Made by a program: the position numbers and the translations under genes
Assembly (NCBI GenBank): GCA_919902625.1
Contig: CAKKRO010000163.1
Location: 1-25,904, forward strand
From: Nitrosomonadaceae bacterium
GTDB taxonomy: Bacteria; Pseudomonadota; Gammaproteobacteria; Burkholderiales; Nitrosomonadaceae
Length of the DNA stretch: 25,904 nucleotides
Direction: 5' to 3'
In this document: piece after piece, positions 14,651-22,656 of the stretch
Layout: every line of letters starts with the position of its first letter
Numbering within the stretch: the first letter of the stretch is position 1
Notes under the pieces: model-generated
What the model was told of the DNA's origin: nothing
The model's database searches: none
Seen by the model: only the letters and a program-made list of their open reading frames with translations

Positions 14651-15445
14651 TCAATACCCAGCTATTGGTATTTCCGTTACTCTATCAGGATCAGTTGATA
14701 AAATCATGATCGTAACCCGTCGGTTTCTCTTTCTACCTTCAGGTGTTTCATTTGTTTCTATAGGCCTATTCTCACCGTAACCGATTGCAGTAAGCCGATG
14801 GGGTTCAACACCATTTTCCACAAATAATCGGATAACACTACTAGCACGTGCAGTAGATAATTCCCAGTTTGATGGAAAGCTTTCAGTATGAATAGGTAAA
14901 TTATCGGTATGTCCTTCAACATGAATTTCGTGCTTTTGCTCTTTGATGACATGGGCAACCGCTTGCAATGTCAAGCTTGAATTTTCAGCAAGTTTAGCCT
15001 GTCCTGGTGAAAAAAGAACACTTGCATTAATCTCTACAGTTATCCCTGAAGAACTTTGTGTTACCTTGACCTGCCCATCCTTTACTAAAGATTCCAGTGC
15101 ATGAAGAATATTTTTAGCCATGCTTTTCATTTTTTCCTGCTTCTTTATTTTTAAGGCTTTTAGGCCATCAATGAGTTTTATCGAATCAGCTTGCTGTGTA
15201 CGGTGATCGTTATCAGACATCAACTCTGTAGATTGATGAACTACCACATCACTAGATGAGTTGTTACTCTTAAATGCATTGACTAATGAATGACTCAGAA
15301 TGCGGTATTTACCCTCATTAATCGATGAAATTGCATACATTACTACGAAAAATGCAAATAACAATGTAATGAAATCTGCATATGAAACCAGCCAACGTTC
15401 ATGGTTATCAGTATATTCGTCGTCTCTTTGGTTCTTTTTTAACAT
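14651..15445 (-). CDS. motD: Flagellar motor stator protein MotD (MotB family), 264 aa
   Basis: Peptidoglycan-anchored stator subunit that, with MotC, converts ion flow to torque. A single membrane helix (about residues 20-43) contains the ion-binding aspartate D24 in SYADFITLL. The periplasmic OmpA-like domain (about 160-255) has VEGHTDNLPIHTESFPSNWE and ATGY-like AIGYGENRPIETNET followed by RKRNRRVTI. I call it MotD rather than MotB because it is paired with a MotC-type partner directly after fliA, as in Pseudomonas; MotB is the alternative. No ribosome-binding site is obvious at the ATG. It is the last gene of the leftward flagellar block. Confidence 0.88.
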   Translation of the reverse strand: MLKKNQRDDEYTDNHERWLVSYADFITLLFAFFVVMYAISSINEGKYRILSHSLVNAFKSNNSSSDVVVHQSTELMSDNDHRTQQADSIKLIDGLKALKIKKQEKMKSMAKNILHALESLVKDGQVKVTQSSSGITVEINASVLFSPGQAKLAENSSLTLQAVAHVIKEQKHEIHVEGHTDNLPIHTESFPSNWELSTARASSVIRLFVENGVEPHRLTAIGYGENRPIETNETPEGRKRNRRVTIMILSTDPDRVTEIPIAGY

Positions 15446-15498
15446 GATGGAATATTCAGAAAACCCATCTGCTGACCAGCATAATATTTAGATTTAAT

Positions 15499-16257
15499 TT
15501 AAATGTGGTAACCATTTAGCCGGTTTTCTATTAATCGAGGGTTCTCACCATTTGCGATGGCTACAAATCCATCCACCAGGATTTCTTGCATAACCACATG
15601 CTCATTGATAATACTTTTCAATTTGTTTGCTATAGGTAAAAAAACCAAATTCGCTGACCCCACTCCATATATAGTTGCAACAAACGCAACTGCAATACCA
15701 TTTCCCAAAAGATTGGGATCAGTCAAGTTTTCCATAACATGAATCAAACCCAGCACAGCACCCAATATCCCAATTGTCGGCGCGTAGCCTCCGGCAGCTT
15801 CCCAGACTCGAGCTGACTGACGCTGATGTGTTTCTAAAGTCAATATATCGATTTCCATAACTTCACGTAATTTCTCAGGAGTGCTCCCATCAGCAAGTAA
15901 TTGCAGTCCTTTCTTTGTAAATGGATCTTTTACAACTTGCATCTGTGATTCAAGTGCCAATAAACCTTCTCTTCGCGAAATATGGGACCAATTGACGATT
16001 TGTTTGATTAAAGTTTGTGGCGAATTAACAGGCGGAAAGAATATCCATGCCCCCATCCTGATTCCATTAAGAAAGATTTTAATTGGGCTTTGTAATAAAA
16101 CTGCGCCAATAGTGCCGCCCATAACTATTACAAAAGCAGCTGCCTGTACTAGAGAGCTGATATGTCCGCCCTCAAGTATTTGCCCGCCAATTATTGCGGC
16201 CAAAGCCAACAGAATACCAATGACACTATTAAAATCCATCTTTGATTTTTTATTCAT
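15499..16257 (-). CDS. motC: Flagellar motor stator protein MotC (MotA family), 252 aa
   Basis: Four-helix inner-membrane stator subunit. It begins with the MotC-like SVIGILLALAAIIGGQILEG and carries both key prolines in the last two helices: GYAPTIGILGAVLGL and VFLPIANKL, matching MotA P173 and P222. The large cytoplasmic loop (about residues 70-145) would contact FliG. The ATG at 16257 is preceded by AGGCGGA; Met7 is an alternative start. It lies 42 nt after fliA and 53 nt before motD. Charge and length fit the MotC/PomA-like branch; ion specificity (H+ or Na+) cannot be read reliably. Confidence 0.9.
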   Translation of the reverse strand: MNKKSKMDFNSVIGILLALAAIIGGQILEGGHISSLVQAAAFVIVMGGTIGAVLLQSPIKIFLNGIRMGAWIFFPPVNSPQTLIKQIVNWSHISRREGLLALESQMQVVKDPFTKKGLQLLADGSTPEKLREVMEIDILTLETHQRQSARVWEAAGGYAPTIGILGAVLGLIHVMENLTDPNLLGNGIAVAFVATIYGVGSANLVFLPIANKLKSIINEHVVMQEILVDGFVAIANGENPRLIENRLNGYHI

Positions 16258-16299
16258 TACAAAATCCGCCTAATCACACGGGATAATCTGCATAATATT

Positions 16300-17016
16300 T
16301 CAAAGATTTCTTAAATGGCTACGTAAACGTGCTATTGCTTGAGTATGCAGTTGACAAACTCGAGACTCACTGACTCCAAGCACCTCACCAATTTCTCTTA
16401 AATTCATTTCTTGTTCGTAATGCATTCCCATTACCTGTTTCTCACGAGGGGGAAGGTTATCAATAGCAGCAATCAATGTACTTCTAAAATTCTCATCTAA
16501 TAATGCATTTAATGGATCGCTCTCAGAATCAACAAATAAACGATCTAAAAAAGGTTCTTCGTCATCATGTTGAAAATCTTCGTAATAAATTAATTGAGCA
16601 CCACGCGCACTCTGCAGAGTCTCATGGTACTCATCGAGAGACATATTTAATTCTCCAGCCAAATCTTGCTCGCTGGGTGCGCAACCATGACGTTGCTCTA
16701 GTAAATTAACAGCGGCCTCTATTCGTCGCATTTTTTTACGTATACTTCGGGGCAACCAATCTGCTTCACGTAATTCATCCAAGATAGAACCTCGTATGCG
16801 TTGAGCCGCATAGCTCTCAAATTGCCGTCCATACGAACCTTCATATCGATTGATAGCATCCAGCAAACCAATCATGCCAGCCTGAATAAGGTCATCGACT
16901 TGCACGCTTGCTGGTAATCGAGTCATCATGTGATAAGCAATGCGTTTTACTAAGGGCGTAAATTCAGTAATAAACTGTTCTTTATCAATCGTTCCGGCCC
17001 CGGTTGCAGTATACAT
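16300..17016 (-). CDS. fliA: Flagellar sigma factor FliA (sigma-28), 238 aa
   Basis: Alternative sigma factor for late flagellar, chemotaxis and motor genes. Region 2 is clear (DDLIQAGMIGLLDAINRYEG at 41-60 and RIRGSILDELREADWLPRS), region 3 follows at about 95-140, and the region 4 helix-turn-helix is at about 203-233 (NLREIGEVLGVSESRVCQLH). Length is standard. It lies 6 nt after the flhG stop. Its activity is expected to be held by FlgM, encoded about 2 kb away on the opposite strand, and the flgM promoter fits the FliA consensus. Confidence 0.97.
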   Translation of the reverse strand: MYTATGAGTIDKEQFITEFTPLVKRIAYHMMTRLPASVQVDDLIQAGMIGLLDAINRYEGSYGRQFESYAAQRIRGSILDELREADWLPRSIRKKMRRIEAAVNLLEQRHGCAPSEQDLAGELNMSLDEYHETLQSARGAQLIYYEDFQHDDEEPFLDRLFVDSESDPLNALLDENFRSTLIAAIDNLPPREKQVMGMHYEQEMNLREIGEVLGVSESRVCQLHTQAIARLRSHLRNL

Positions 17017-17022
17017 AATTAA

Positions 17023-17919
17023 TTACACCGTAAAATTTGCCATGCTGAGATGGCTTGTACGAATCAATCGTTGCATAAAATTACCAATTCCTCCGTTATA
17101 TTTATCCGGACATGAAGAGTGCAAAATATTATGAGCCAATTGTCTAAAACACAACGCAGCTTGAGAAGTTGGGAATGCCTCAATTGCCGGTTTGCATAGC
17201 TGAGTTGCGGTGCGTAATTTTTCATCACTTTGTATATAACCAATAAATTCAAGCGTTACCGTAAGGTATTGCTGGGTCACTTTGTATAAATTCTGATAAA
17301 TGGCAAGTGATTCGGCTTCTGAATCAACCTTATTAACCAAAATGAGAAAATGCTGTTTTGTATATTGCTGACTCATGATTTTAATGAGCGCATAAGCTCC
17401 CGTAAGCGCTGCAGCGGATCCTGAGATCACAATCATGACCTGTTCTGATGCTAAACTTAACGGCAAAACATGCGTTGTACCTATCATTGCAGTATCAATC
17501 AGAACAATATCGACAGATTCAGTTAATTCCGAAAAGCTCTTGATAAGCCAGTCTTGTTCCAAAGAATTAAGCTTGTTTAATGCGTGAATGCCGCGCATGG
17601 CGGATAGTACGGTTATATTTTCCGGGCCTCTTAAGAGAATCTGATCTAATTTCTTATCTCTATTAATAACGTGAAGTAAGTCAAAACGTGATTGCAATCC
17701 TAATTGAGTGCAAATATTGTTATGACATGGACTCTCATCAATCAGCAACACGCGTTGGCCATTTTTAGCTAATACTGTCGCAAGGTTTACCACGGTGCTG
17801 GTTTTTCCTATTCGTGCTTTTCCACCGGCAATTGTAAAAACACGGGCTGAATCATTGGATTGAAATGATCTCAGGTTACGTAAGCCCGCAGCTTGATCTT
17901 GCATAATCATTCTAGTCAT
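17023..17919 (-). CDS. flhG: Flagellar number regulator FlhG (FleN), degenerate P-loop ATPase, 298 aa
   Basis: MinD/ParA-type protein that limits flagellar number and stimulates the GTPase FlhF. The N-terminal DQAAGLR motif (about residues 8-14), known to act on FlhF, is intact. The P-loop region reads GGKARIGKTS at 32-41 instead of KGGVGKT, so the two glycines are replaced while the signature and catalytic lysines remain. The switch I motif is LLIDES, with Ser at the second aspartate position of MinD-like DxD. C-terminal family segments are kept (TGAYALIKIMSQQY, EFIGYIQSDEKLRTA, AFPTSQAALCFRQLA). Start at the ATG 17917-17919 overlaps the flhF stop by 8 bases and places DQA near the N-terminus; a reading 17 codons longer is rejected. 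ATP hydrolysis may be weak; I recall similar sequences in other betaproteobacteria. Confidence 0.9.
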   Translation of the reverse strand: MTRMIMQDQAAGLRNLRSFQSNDSARVFTIAGGKARIGKTSTVVNLATVLAKNGQRVLLIDESPCHNNICTQLGLQSRFDLLHVINRDKKLDQILLRGPENITVLSAMRGIHALNKLNSLEQDWLIKSFSELTESVDIVLIDTAMIGTTHVLPLSLASEQVMIVISGSAAALTGAYALIKIMSQQYTKQHFLILVNKVDSEAESLAIYQNLYKVTQQYLTVTLEFIGYIQSDEKLRTATQLCKPAIEAFPTSQAALCFRQLAHNILHSSCPDKYNGGIGNFMQRLIRTSHLSMANFTV

Positions 17920-19192
17920 AATTAAATCCCGCAAATGATTTTTCAGCTGATTGCGATGATTCTGCACCATTCTTACTTGCCATGATTAACGCAAACTCGG
18001 CATCCTGCAATGTGAAAGCAGAATCCCCCGGAGATGATTTAAAAATACGATGTAACAAATATCGAGGATTGGCCGCATGAATATCTTCAGGAACCTTTTG
18101 CCCATTTGCCACATAATGAAGTGTTAGTTTTCTGCGTATCACTGCGTCCAAAGCGATGCCAAGGCTCGCAGCTTCGTCAACTTTAGTAATGATACAACCG
18201 TAAATACCGTTCTTTTGATAAGCAGAGATCACCTCATCCAACGTTTTCCCGTTGGATGCCGCACTCAATATGAGCATGCGTTTTACATCAGCACCACAGT
18301 TACTCAACATAGCAATCTGTTCAGCGACCATCTGGTCGCGTTGACTCATGCCGACTGTATCTATTAACACCATATGTTTGTTTTTAAGTTCTGATAATGT
18401 CAGTTCTAAATCTTCTGTATCTTTGATATTCCGAACAGGAATGCCTAATAATTGCCCATAAATTCTTAATTGCTCATGGCCACCTATACGATAGCTATCG
18501 GTAGTCAGTAATGCCACTTTATCTGCTCCATGCCTGATCACACATCGAGCTGCCAGTTTTGCAGTTGTTGTCGTTTTACCTACACCAGTCGGGCCAATAA
18601 GCGCATAAACCCCTCCCTTTTCTATCATCTCATCACTTGCAACAGTGCGCAGATTAAAGGCCAAGGCTGACATTGCTTGTTTCAAGCTCTGTTCATAATC
18701 GTGAGTGGCCATTAATTTATCAACAAGGCGGCGTGATAACAAAGGACTAAAACCAGCATCCAGCATTGCGCGTAATACTTTCACTTTTTCCGGTCTGCGT
18801 TGCGTGAAATTTCCCCATGCCACAGTTGCCAATTGGTCTTCCAGCGTGCTTCTCATCGCTTGAATCTCAGCAATAATGTCATGCGCCAGGGATGCTGGCA
18901 TTACATTATTAGGCAATTCTTTACTTTCTACCGGCGGCTCATTTACAAGTAATGGCACTCTTGAATATGTTTCTGTTACCTTGGGTGCTTTGTTTTGTTC
19001 ATATTGCGACATGTTGAGCGGTGCTGATGGCGCCTGTACAAGATTCGACATTTCGGAATCCGCAAGCGCCATTATCTCCACACCGTCTTTTGTTTTTCTG
19101 TTTGATAGTATGACCGCATCAACACCAAGCTCTTCTTTAACTTGGCGTAATGCCTCTCTGGATGTGGAAGCGGTATATCGTTTAACTTTCAT
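17912..19192 (-). CDS. flhF: Flagellar placement GTPase FlhF, 426 aa
   Basis: SRP-family GTPase that marks the pole for flagellum assembly. Order: basic N-terminal segment (MKVKRYTASTSREALRQVKE), a low-complexity linker to about residue 95, an N domain (about 100-185) and the NG GTPase core with G1 GPTGVGKTTT (200-209), TTDSYRIGGHEQL (230-242), DTVGM (278-282) and TKVDEAASLG. All nucleotide-binding motifs are intact, unlike in its partner FlhG. The ATG overlaps the flhA stop by four bases (ATGA) and the stop overlaps flhG by eight. The pair FlhF/FlhG implies polar flagella. Confidence 0.95.
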   Translation of the reverse strand: MKVKRYTASTSREALRQVKEELGVDAVILSNRKTKDGVEIMALADSEMSNLVQAPSAPLNMSQYEQNKAPKVTETYSRVPLLVNEPPVESKELPNNVMPASLAHDIIAEIQAMRSTLEDQLATVAWGNFTQRRPEKVKVLRAMLDAGFSPLLSRRLVDKLMATHDYEQSLKQAMSALAFNLRTVASDEMIEKGGVYALIGPTGVGKTTTTAKLAARCVIRHGADKVALLTTDSYRIGGHEQLRIYGQLLGIPVRNIKDTEDLELTLSELKNKHMVLIDTVGMSQRDQMVAEQIAMLSNCGADVKRMLILSAASNGKTLDEVISAYQKNGIYGCIITKVDEAASLGIALDAVIRRKLTLHYVANGQKVPEDIHAANPRYLLHRIFKSSPGDSAFTLQDAEFALIMASKNGAESSQSAEKSFAGFNYD

Positions 19193-21270
19193 TTGTTACC
19201 CCCAATCATGGAAGTTATTTTAATTTTTCTTGAATCTGGAATTTCTGAATGGGAAAGCACCCTTAACTGAGGTAATGCGCGACGTAAAAATTTTGCCAGT
19301 AAAAAACGAATGGCTCCCGGCACCAATAGTACAATGGGCAAACCTAGTTTTTCTTGATACTGTGCAGCGCTACGGGCTTCTTTTAATAAAGTATCAGCAA
19401 GCCCTGGCTCTATTCCCGCTCCTTGTATGCCGCCCGTTTGCATCACTTGCATAAGGATATTTTCTAATTCATGATGCAAACTCATTACCTGCAGTTCTGT
19501 ACCCGCAGGAAAATGCTGCTCCACGATTGCGCGCCCTAAAGCAGCCCGAACAATTGCAGTTAATTCGGTAGCATCTTGTATTTGTGCTGCATGCTCAGTC
19601 AGCACATCGATAATGGAGCGCATGTCTCGAATATGCACACCTTCCTCAAGCAAGTTATGTAAAATTTTCTGTATTGTAGATAGGGGTAATAACTTGGGGA
19701 CTAGGTCTTCAATCAGTTTTGGAAATTGTGTACTCAGATGATCAAAGAGTTTTTGTAATTCCTGCCTGCCTAATAACTCTGCGGCATGTGAATGAATTAA
19801 ATGGTTAATGTGGGTTGTTACCACGGTGCTTGCATCGACGACCGTATAACCATTTATTTGTGCTTGCTCTCGGAGAGCAGCTTCAATCCATACGGCGGGA
19901 AGACCGAATGCCGGATCACTGGTTGCAGTACCCGGTAACTGCATGGTGACTCGTCCCGGATTAATCGCCAGATACATCCCGGAATAAGATTCTCCTTGAC
20001 CTATCACCGAGCCTTTCAGTGTTATACGATATGCATTGGGCCGCAGCTCCAGATTGTCCCGGATATGCACAACGGGTGGTAGAAAACCAATTTCTTGTGC
20101 AAACTTTCTGCGTATACCATTAATTCTTTTTAATAAATCTCCCTGTTGCGCTTTATCAACCAGTGGAATCAGCCGATAACCAACCTCTAAACCCAAAGTA
20201 TCAATGGGGGTGACGTCATCCCAACTTGCATCAACTTTCTCGATTGATGGTATCTCGGGGGCAATCGTTTCTGTTAATTCAGTACCTGAATCTTTCAGTT
20301 TTAAATACGCTATCGCCCCTAAAATAGAAGCAATTAACAGGAATACAAAATTAGGCATTCCAGGAACCAAACCCATGATACCCAATATGACAGCCGTTAT
20401 AACCAATACTTGCGGCTGGTTGAATAATTGACTTAGAACCTGCTCCCCCAGATCTTGATCAGTGGTTACACGACTCACAACCAAACCAGCGGCTGTTGAA
20501 ATAATCAACGCAGGAATTTGTCCAACCAAGCCATCACCAATTGTCAACATTGTATAATTCTTCGCTGCTGCGCTTAATTCCAAGTCATGTTGCATCACCC
20601 CAACAATTAATCCGCCAACAATGGTAATGAGCATAATCAATATGCCTGCAATTGCATCGCCACGTACAAATTTACTGGCACCATCCATTGATCCATAGAA
20701 ATCGGATTCTTGAGAAATCTCGGCTCTGCGTTTGCGAGCCTCATCCTCACCAATCAATCCTGCATTTAAATCTGCATCAATGGCCATTTGCTTACCAGGC
20801 ATGGCGTCGAGAGTAAAACGCGCGCTGACTTCAGCAATACGCCCGGCACCCTTGGTAATCACAATAAAATTTATGATGACCAAAATAATAAATACTATCA
20901 ATCCAACCGCGTAATTACCCCCCACCAGAAAATGCCCAAAAGCCTCAATCACTTTACCTGCGGCATCAGGCCCCGTATGTCCTTCAAGTAATACAACCCG
21001 GGTTGAGGCAATATTGAGTGACAATCTTAACAAGGTTGTAATCAACAGCACGGTAGGGAAAACTGCAAAATCAAGGGGATTCTTGGTGTAGAGACTCACC
21101 AGTAGCACAATAATGGCCACTGCAATATTAAAGGTAAATAAGAAATCCAGTGCAAATGGCGGCAAAGGCATCACCATCATAGCCAGAATCATGATAATCA
21201 GTATCGGACCCGCAAGCGTTCTGAGCGTATTGCCGGCCATGAAAGAAGATAATGTAATTGCGTTATTCAT
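19189..21270 (-). CDS. flhA: Flagellar export gate protein FlhA, 693 aa
   Basis: Major membrane component of the flagellar type III export gate. The N-terminal half has about eight membrane segments; the FHIPEP signature region reads RFTLDAMPGKQMAIDADL (151-168), and a conserved aspartate in FVRGDAIAG (D205) corresponds to the one linked to proton use. The C-terminal cytoplasmic domain (from about 350) binds export chaperones such as FlgN. Length is typical. It lies 56 nt after flhB and overlaps flhF by four bases. Confidence 0.98.
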   Translation of the reverse strand: MNNAITLSSFMAGNTLRTLAGPILIIMILAMMVMPLPPFALDFLFTFNIAVAIIVLLVSLYTKNPLDFAVFPTVLLITTLLRLSLNIASTRVVLLEGHTGPDAAGKVIEAFGHFLVGGNYAVGLIVFIILVIINFIVITKGAGRIAEVSARFTLDAMPGKQMAIDADLNAGLIGEDEARKRRAEISQESDFYGSMDGASKFVRGDAIAGILIMLITIVGGLIVGVMQHDLELSAAAKNYTMLTIGDGLVGQIPALIISTAAGLVVSRVTTDQDLGEQVLSQLFNQPQVLVITAVILGIMGLVPGMPNFVFLLIASILGAIAYLKLKDSGTELTETIAPEIPSIEKVDASWDDVTPIDTLGLEVGYRLIPLVDKAQQGDLLKRINGIRRKFAQEIGFLPPVVHIRDNLELRPNAYRITLKGSVIGQGESYSGMYLAINPGRVTMQLPGTATSDPAFGLPAVWIEAALREQAQINGYTVVDASTVVTTHINHLIHSHAAELLGRQELQKLFDHLSTQFPKLIEDLVPKLLPLSTIQKILHNLLEEGVHIRDMRSIIDVLTEHAAQIQDATELTAIVRAALGRAIVEQHFPAGTELQVMSLHHELENILMQVMQTGGIQGAGIEPGLADTLLKEARSAAQYQEKLGLPIVLLVPGAIRFLLAKFLRRALPQLRVLSHSEIPDSRKIKITSMIGGNK

Positions 21271-21326
21271 ATTGTTTATTCTTTACTGAGAAATCATTTA
21301 ATAACTAATGAATCGTATTTCACCTT

Positions 21327-22472
21327 TTAAACAGCATGCTTAACTTGATCCAGCTCATCTGGAACGGGCACATCAACAGGCGGTATGGGAGCATTCCCGC
21401 CAAATTCATTGTAACGTTTCAATTGAAATACATAAGCCAATACCTCGGCGACAGCGGTATATAGCTTTTCAGGTATTTCACTTTCCAATTCGGCGTGGTA
21501 ATACAAAGCTCGTGCGAGAGGTGGGGCTTCCAGAATAGGTATACGATGCTCATCGGCCACTTCACGAATGCGCGCAGCCAGCAAATGTACGCCTTTAGCA
21601 ACGACAACCGGCGCGCGCATGGTTTCACCCTTATACCGGAGAGCGACTGCATAATGCGTCGGATTAGTCACAATAACATCAGCTTTAGGTATTTCAGACA
21701 TCATGCGGCGGCGCGCGGCTTCACGTTGTAAGCCGCGAATACGCGCTTTAACGTATGGATCCCCTTCGTCTTCTTTAACTTCTTTACGAATTTCTTCTTT
21801 AGTCATTCGCAGTTGCTTCGCGTGCTCCCAAATTTGGAAAGGCACATCCATCGCAACAATCAACAACATTGCCCCGCTGGTCAGGAGAAAGCTCATTGCC
21901 AGATACTCGCCCATCCGGGAAATTCCGGAATCAATCGGAATTGTCAGTAAAGACATCACCGCCTCTTTATTTTGCCAAATGACTAATGTGGCTACGCCAC
22001 CGATAACAATTGTTTTGACGATAGCTTTTGCGAGCTCAATCAAGCTGCGCATTGAAAACATTCTGCCTATGCCTTTAATGGGATTGATACGATCGAACTT
22101 AGGCATCAGTGCTTTGGAGCTAATCAGCCACCCGCTTAATAACATGGGTGCAAAAAATGCTACGATTATTAATAAAAAAAGTAGCGGCGCCATTGCCAAT
22201 AAAGCCTCAAAAGCAAGCTCATATAAACGATTGAGCATCAAATCCGGTTGAAATGCCAAATCTCGATCCAGTTGCATGCCTGCCTTCATGATTTTTAAGA
22301 GTTGATCCATGAGGCCAGCGCCCATAAACAATAGGCCCGCAGCGGCTGCCATTAATAAGGTAAATGTAGTCAGTTCTTGAGAACGCGCAACCTGCCCTTC
22401 TTCATCTCTTGCTTTTTGAATGCGTTTCGGCGTAGCCGGTTCTGTACGTTCTAGATCACTTTCTTCAGACAT
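21327..22472 (-). CDS. flhB: Flagellar export switch protein FlhB, 381 aa
   Basis: Controls the switch from hook-type to filament-type substrates. The N-terminus shows EPATPKRIQKARDEEGQVAR, typical of FlhB, four membrane segments follow (about 34-58, 88-117, 145-165, 188-212), and the cytoplasmic domain contains the self-cleaving NPTH at N270-P271-T272-H273. The ATG at 22470-22472 is preferred because a GGAG ribosome-binding site precedes it; a reading four codons longer starts at a TTG that overlaps this site. First gene of the leftward flagellar block; no confident promoter is seen in the 184-bp gap upstream. Confidence 0.97.
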   Translation of the reverse strand: MSEESDLERTEPATPKRIQKARDEEGQVARSQELTTFTLLMAAAAGLLFMGAGLMDQLLKIMKAGMQLDRDLAFQPDLMLNRLYELAFEALLAMAPLLFLLIIVAFFAPMLLSGWLISSKALMPKFDRINPIKGIGRMFSMRSLIELAKAIVKTIVIGGVATLVIWQNKEAVMSLLTIPIDSGISRMGEYLAMSFLLTSGAMLLIVAMDVPFQIWEHAKQLRMTKEEIRKEVKEDEGDPYVKARIRGLQREAARRRMMSEIPKADVIVTNPTHYAVALRYKGETMRAPVVVAKGVHLLAARIREVADEHRIPILEAPPLARALYYHAELESEIPEKLYTAVAEVLAYVFQLKRYNEFGGNAPIPPVDVPVPDELDQVKHAV

Positions 22473-22601
22473 GACAAACTCCAAATCTCTACAAATGAAT
22501 TATCATTGTGAATGCCTGGATTCAATATAAAGAACAAAGAAGGAAACATCCCCTTTATTTAATAGAATATCAATGACGGTCTTATATTCAGTTCATTATC
22601 A

Positions 22602-22617
22602 GTGTATTACATTACAC
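22602..22617. promoter_or_regulatory. Operator-like dyad upstream of the acylase gene
   Basis: GTGTA-TTACAT-TACAC, a perfect 5-bp inverted repeat with a 6-bp centre. It ends 6 bp before a TATAAT box and so covers the -35 region of the putative acylase promoter; it also lies in the gap upstream of flhB on the other strand. A transcription-factor site is inferred; no factor is named. Confidence 0.4.
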
Positions 22618-22623
22618 ATAGGC

Positions 22624-22629
22624 TATAAT
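22624..22629 (+). promoter_or_regulatory. Perfect -10 box of the probable acylase promoter
   Basis: TATAAT lies 27 bp before the acylase start codon. No good -35 hexamer exists at 16-18 bp spacing, so the promoter may need an activator, or be weak. Confidence 0.45.
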
Positions 22630-22656
22630 TAAATAACCGTTAATTTCAGCGAAAGC

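Noticed and set aside
15479..16300. 11-bp repeat GCATAATATTT in both spacers flanking motC (15479-15489 and 16290-16300)
   Set aside because: An AT-rich 11-mer is expected to recur by chance many times among all position pairs in 25 kb; no structure surrounds it.
17920..17970. FlhG start 17 codons upstream
   Set aside because: It extends the overlap with flhF to 59 bp and moves the DQAAGLR motif away from the N-terminus where the family has it.
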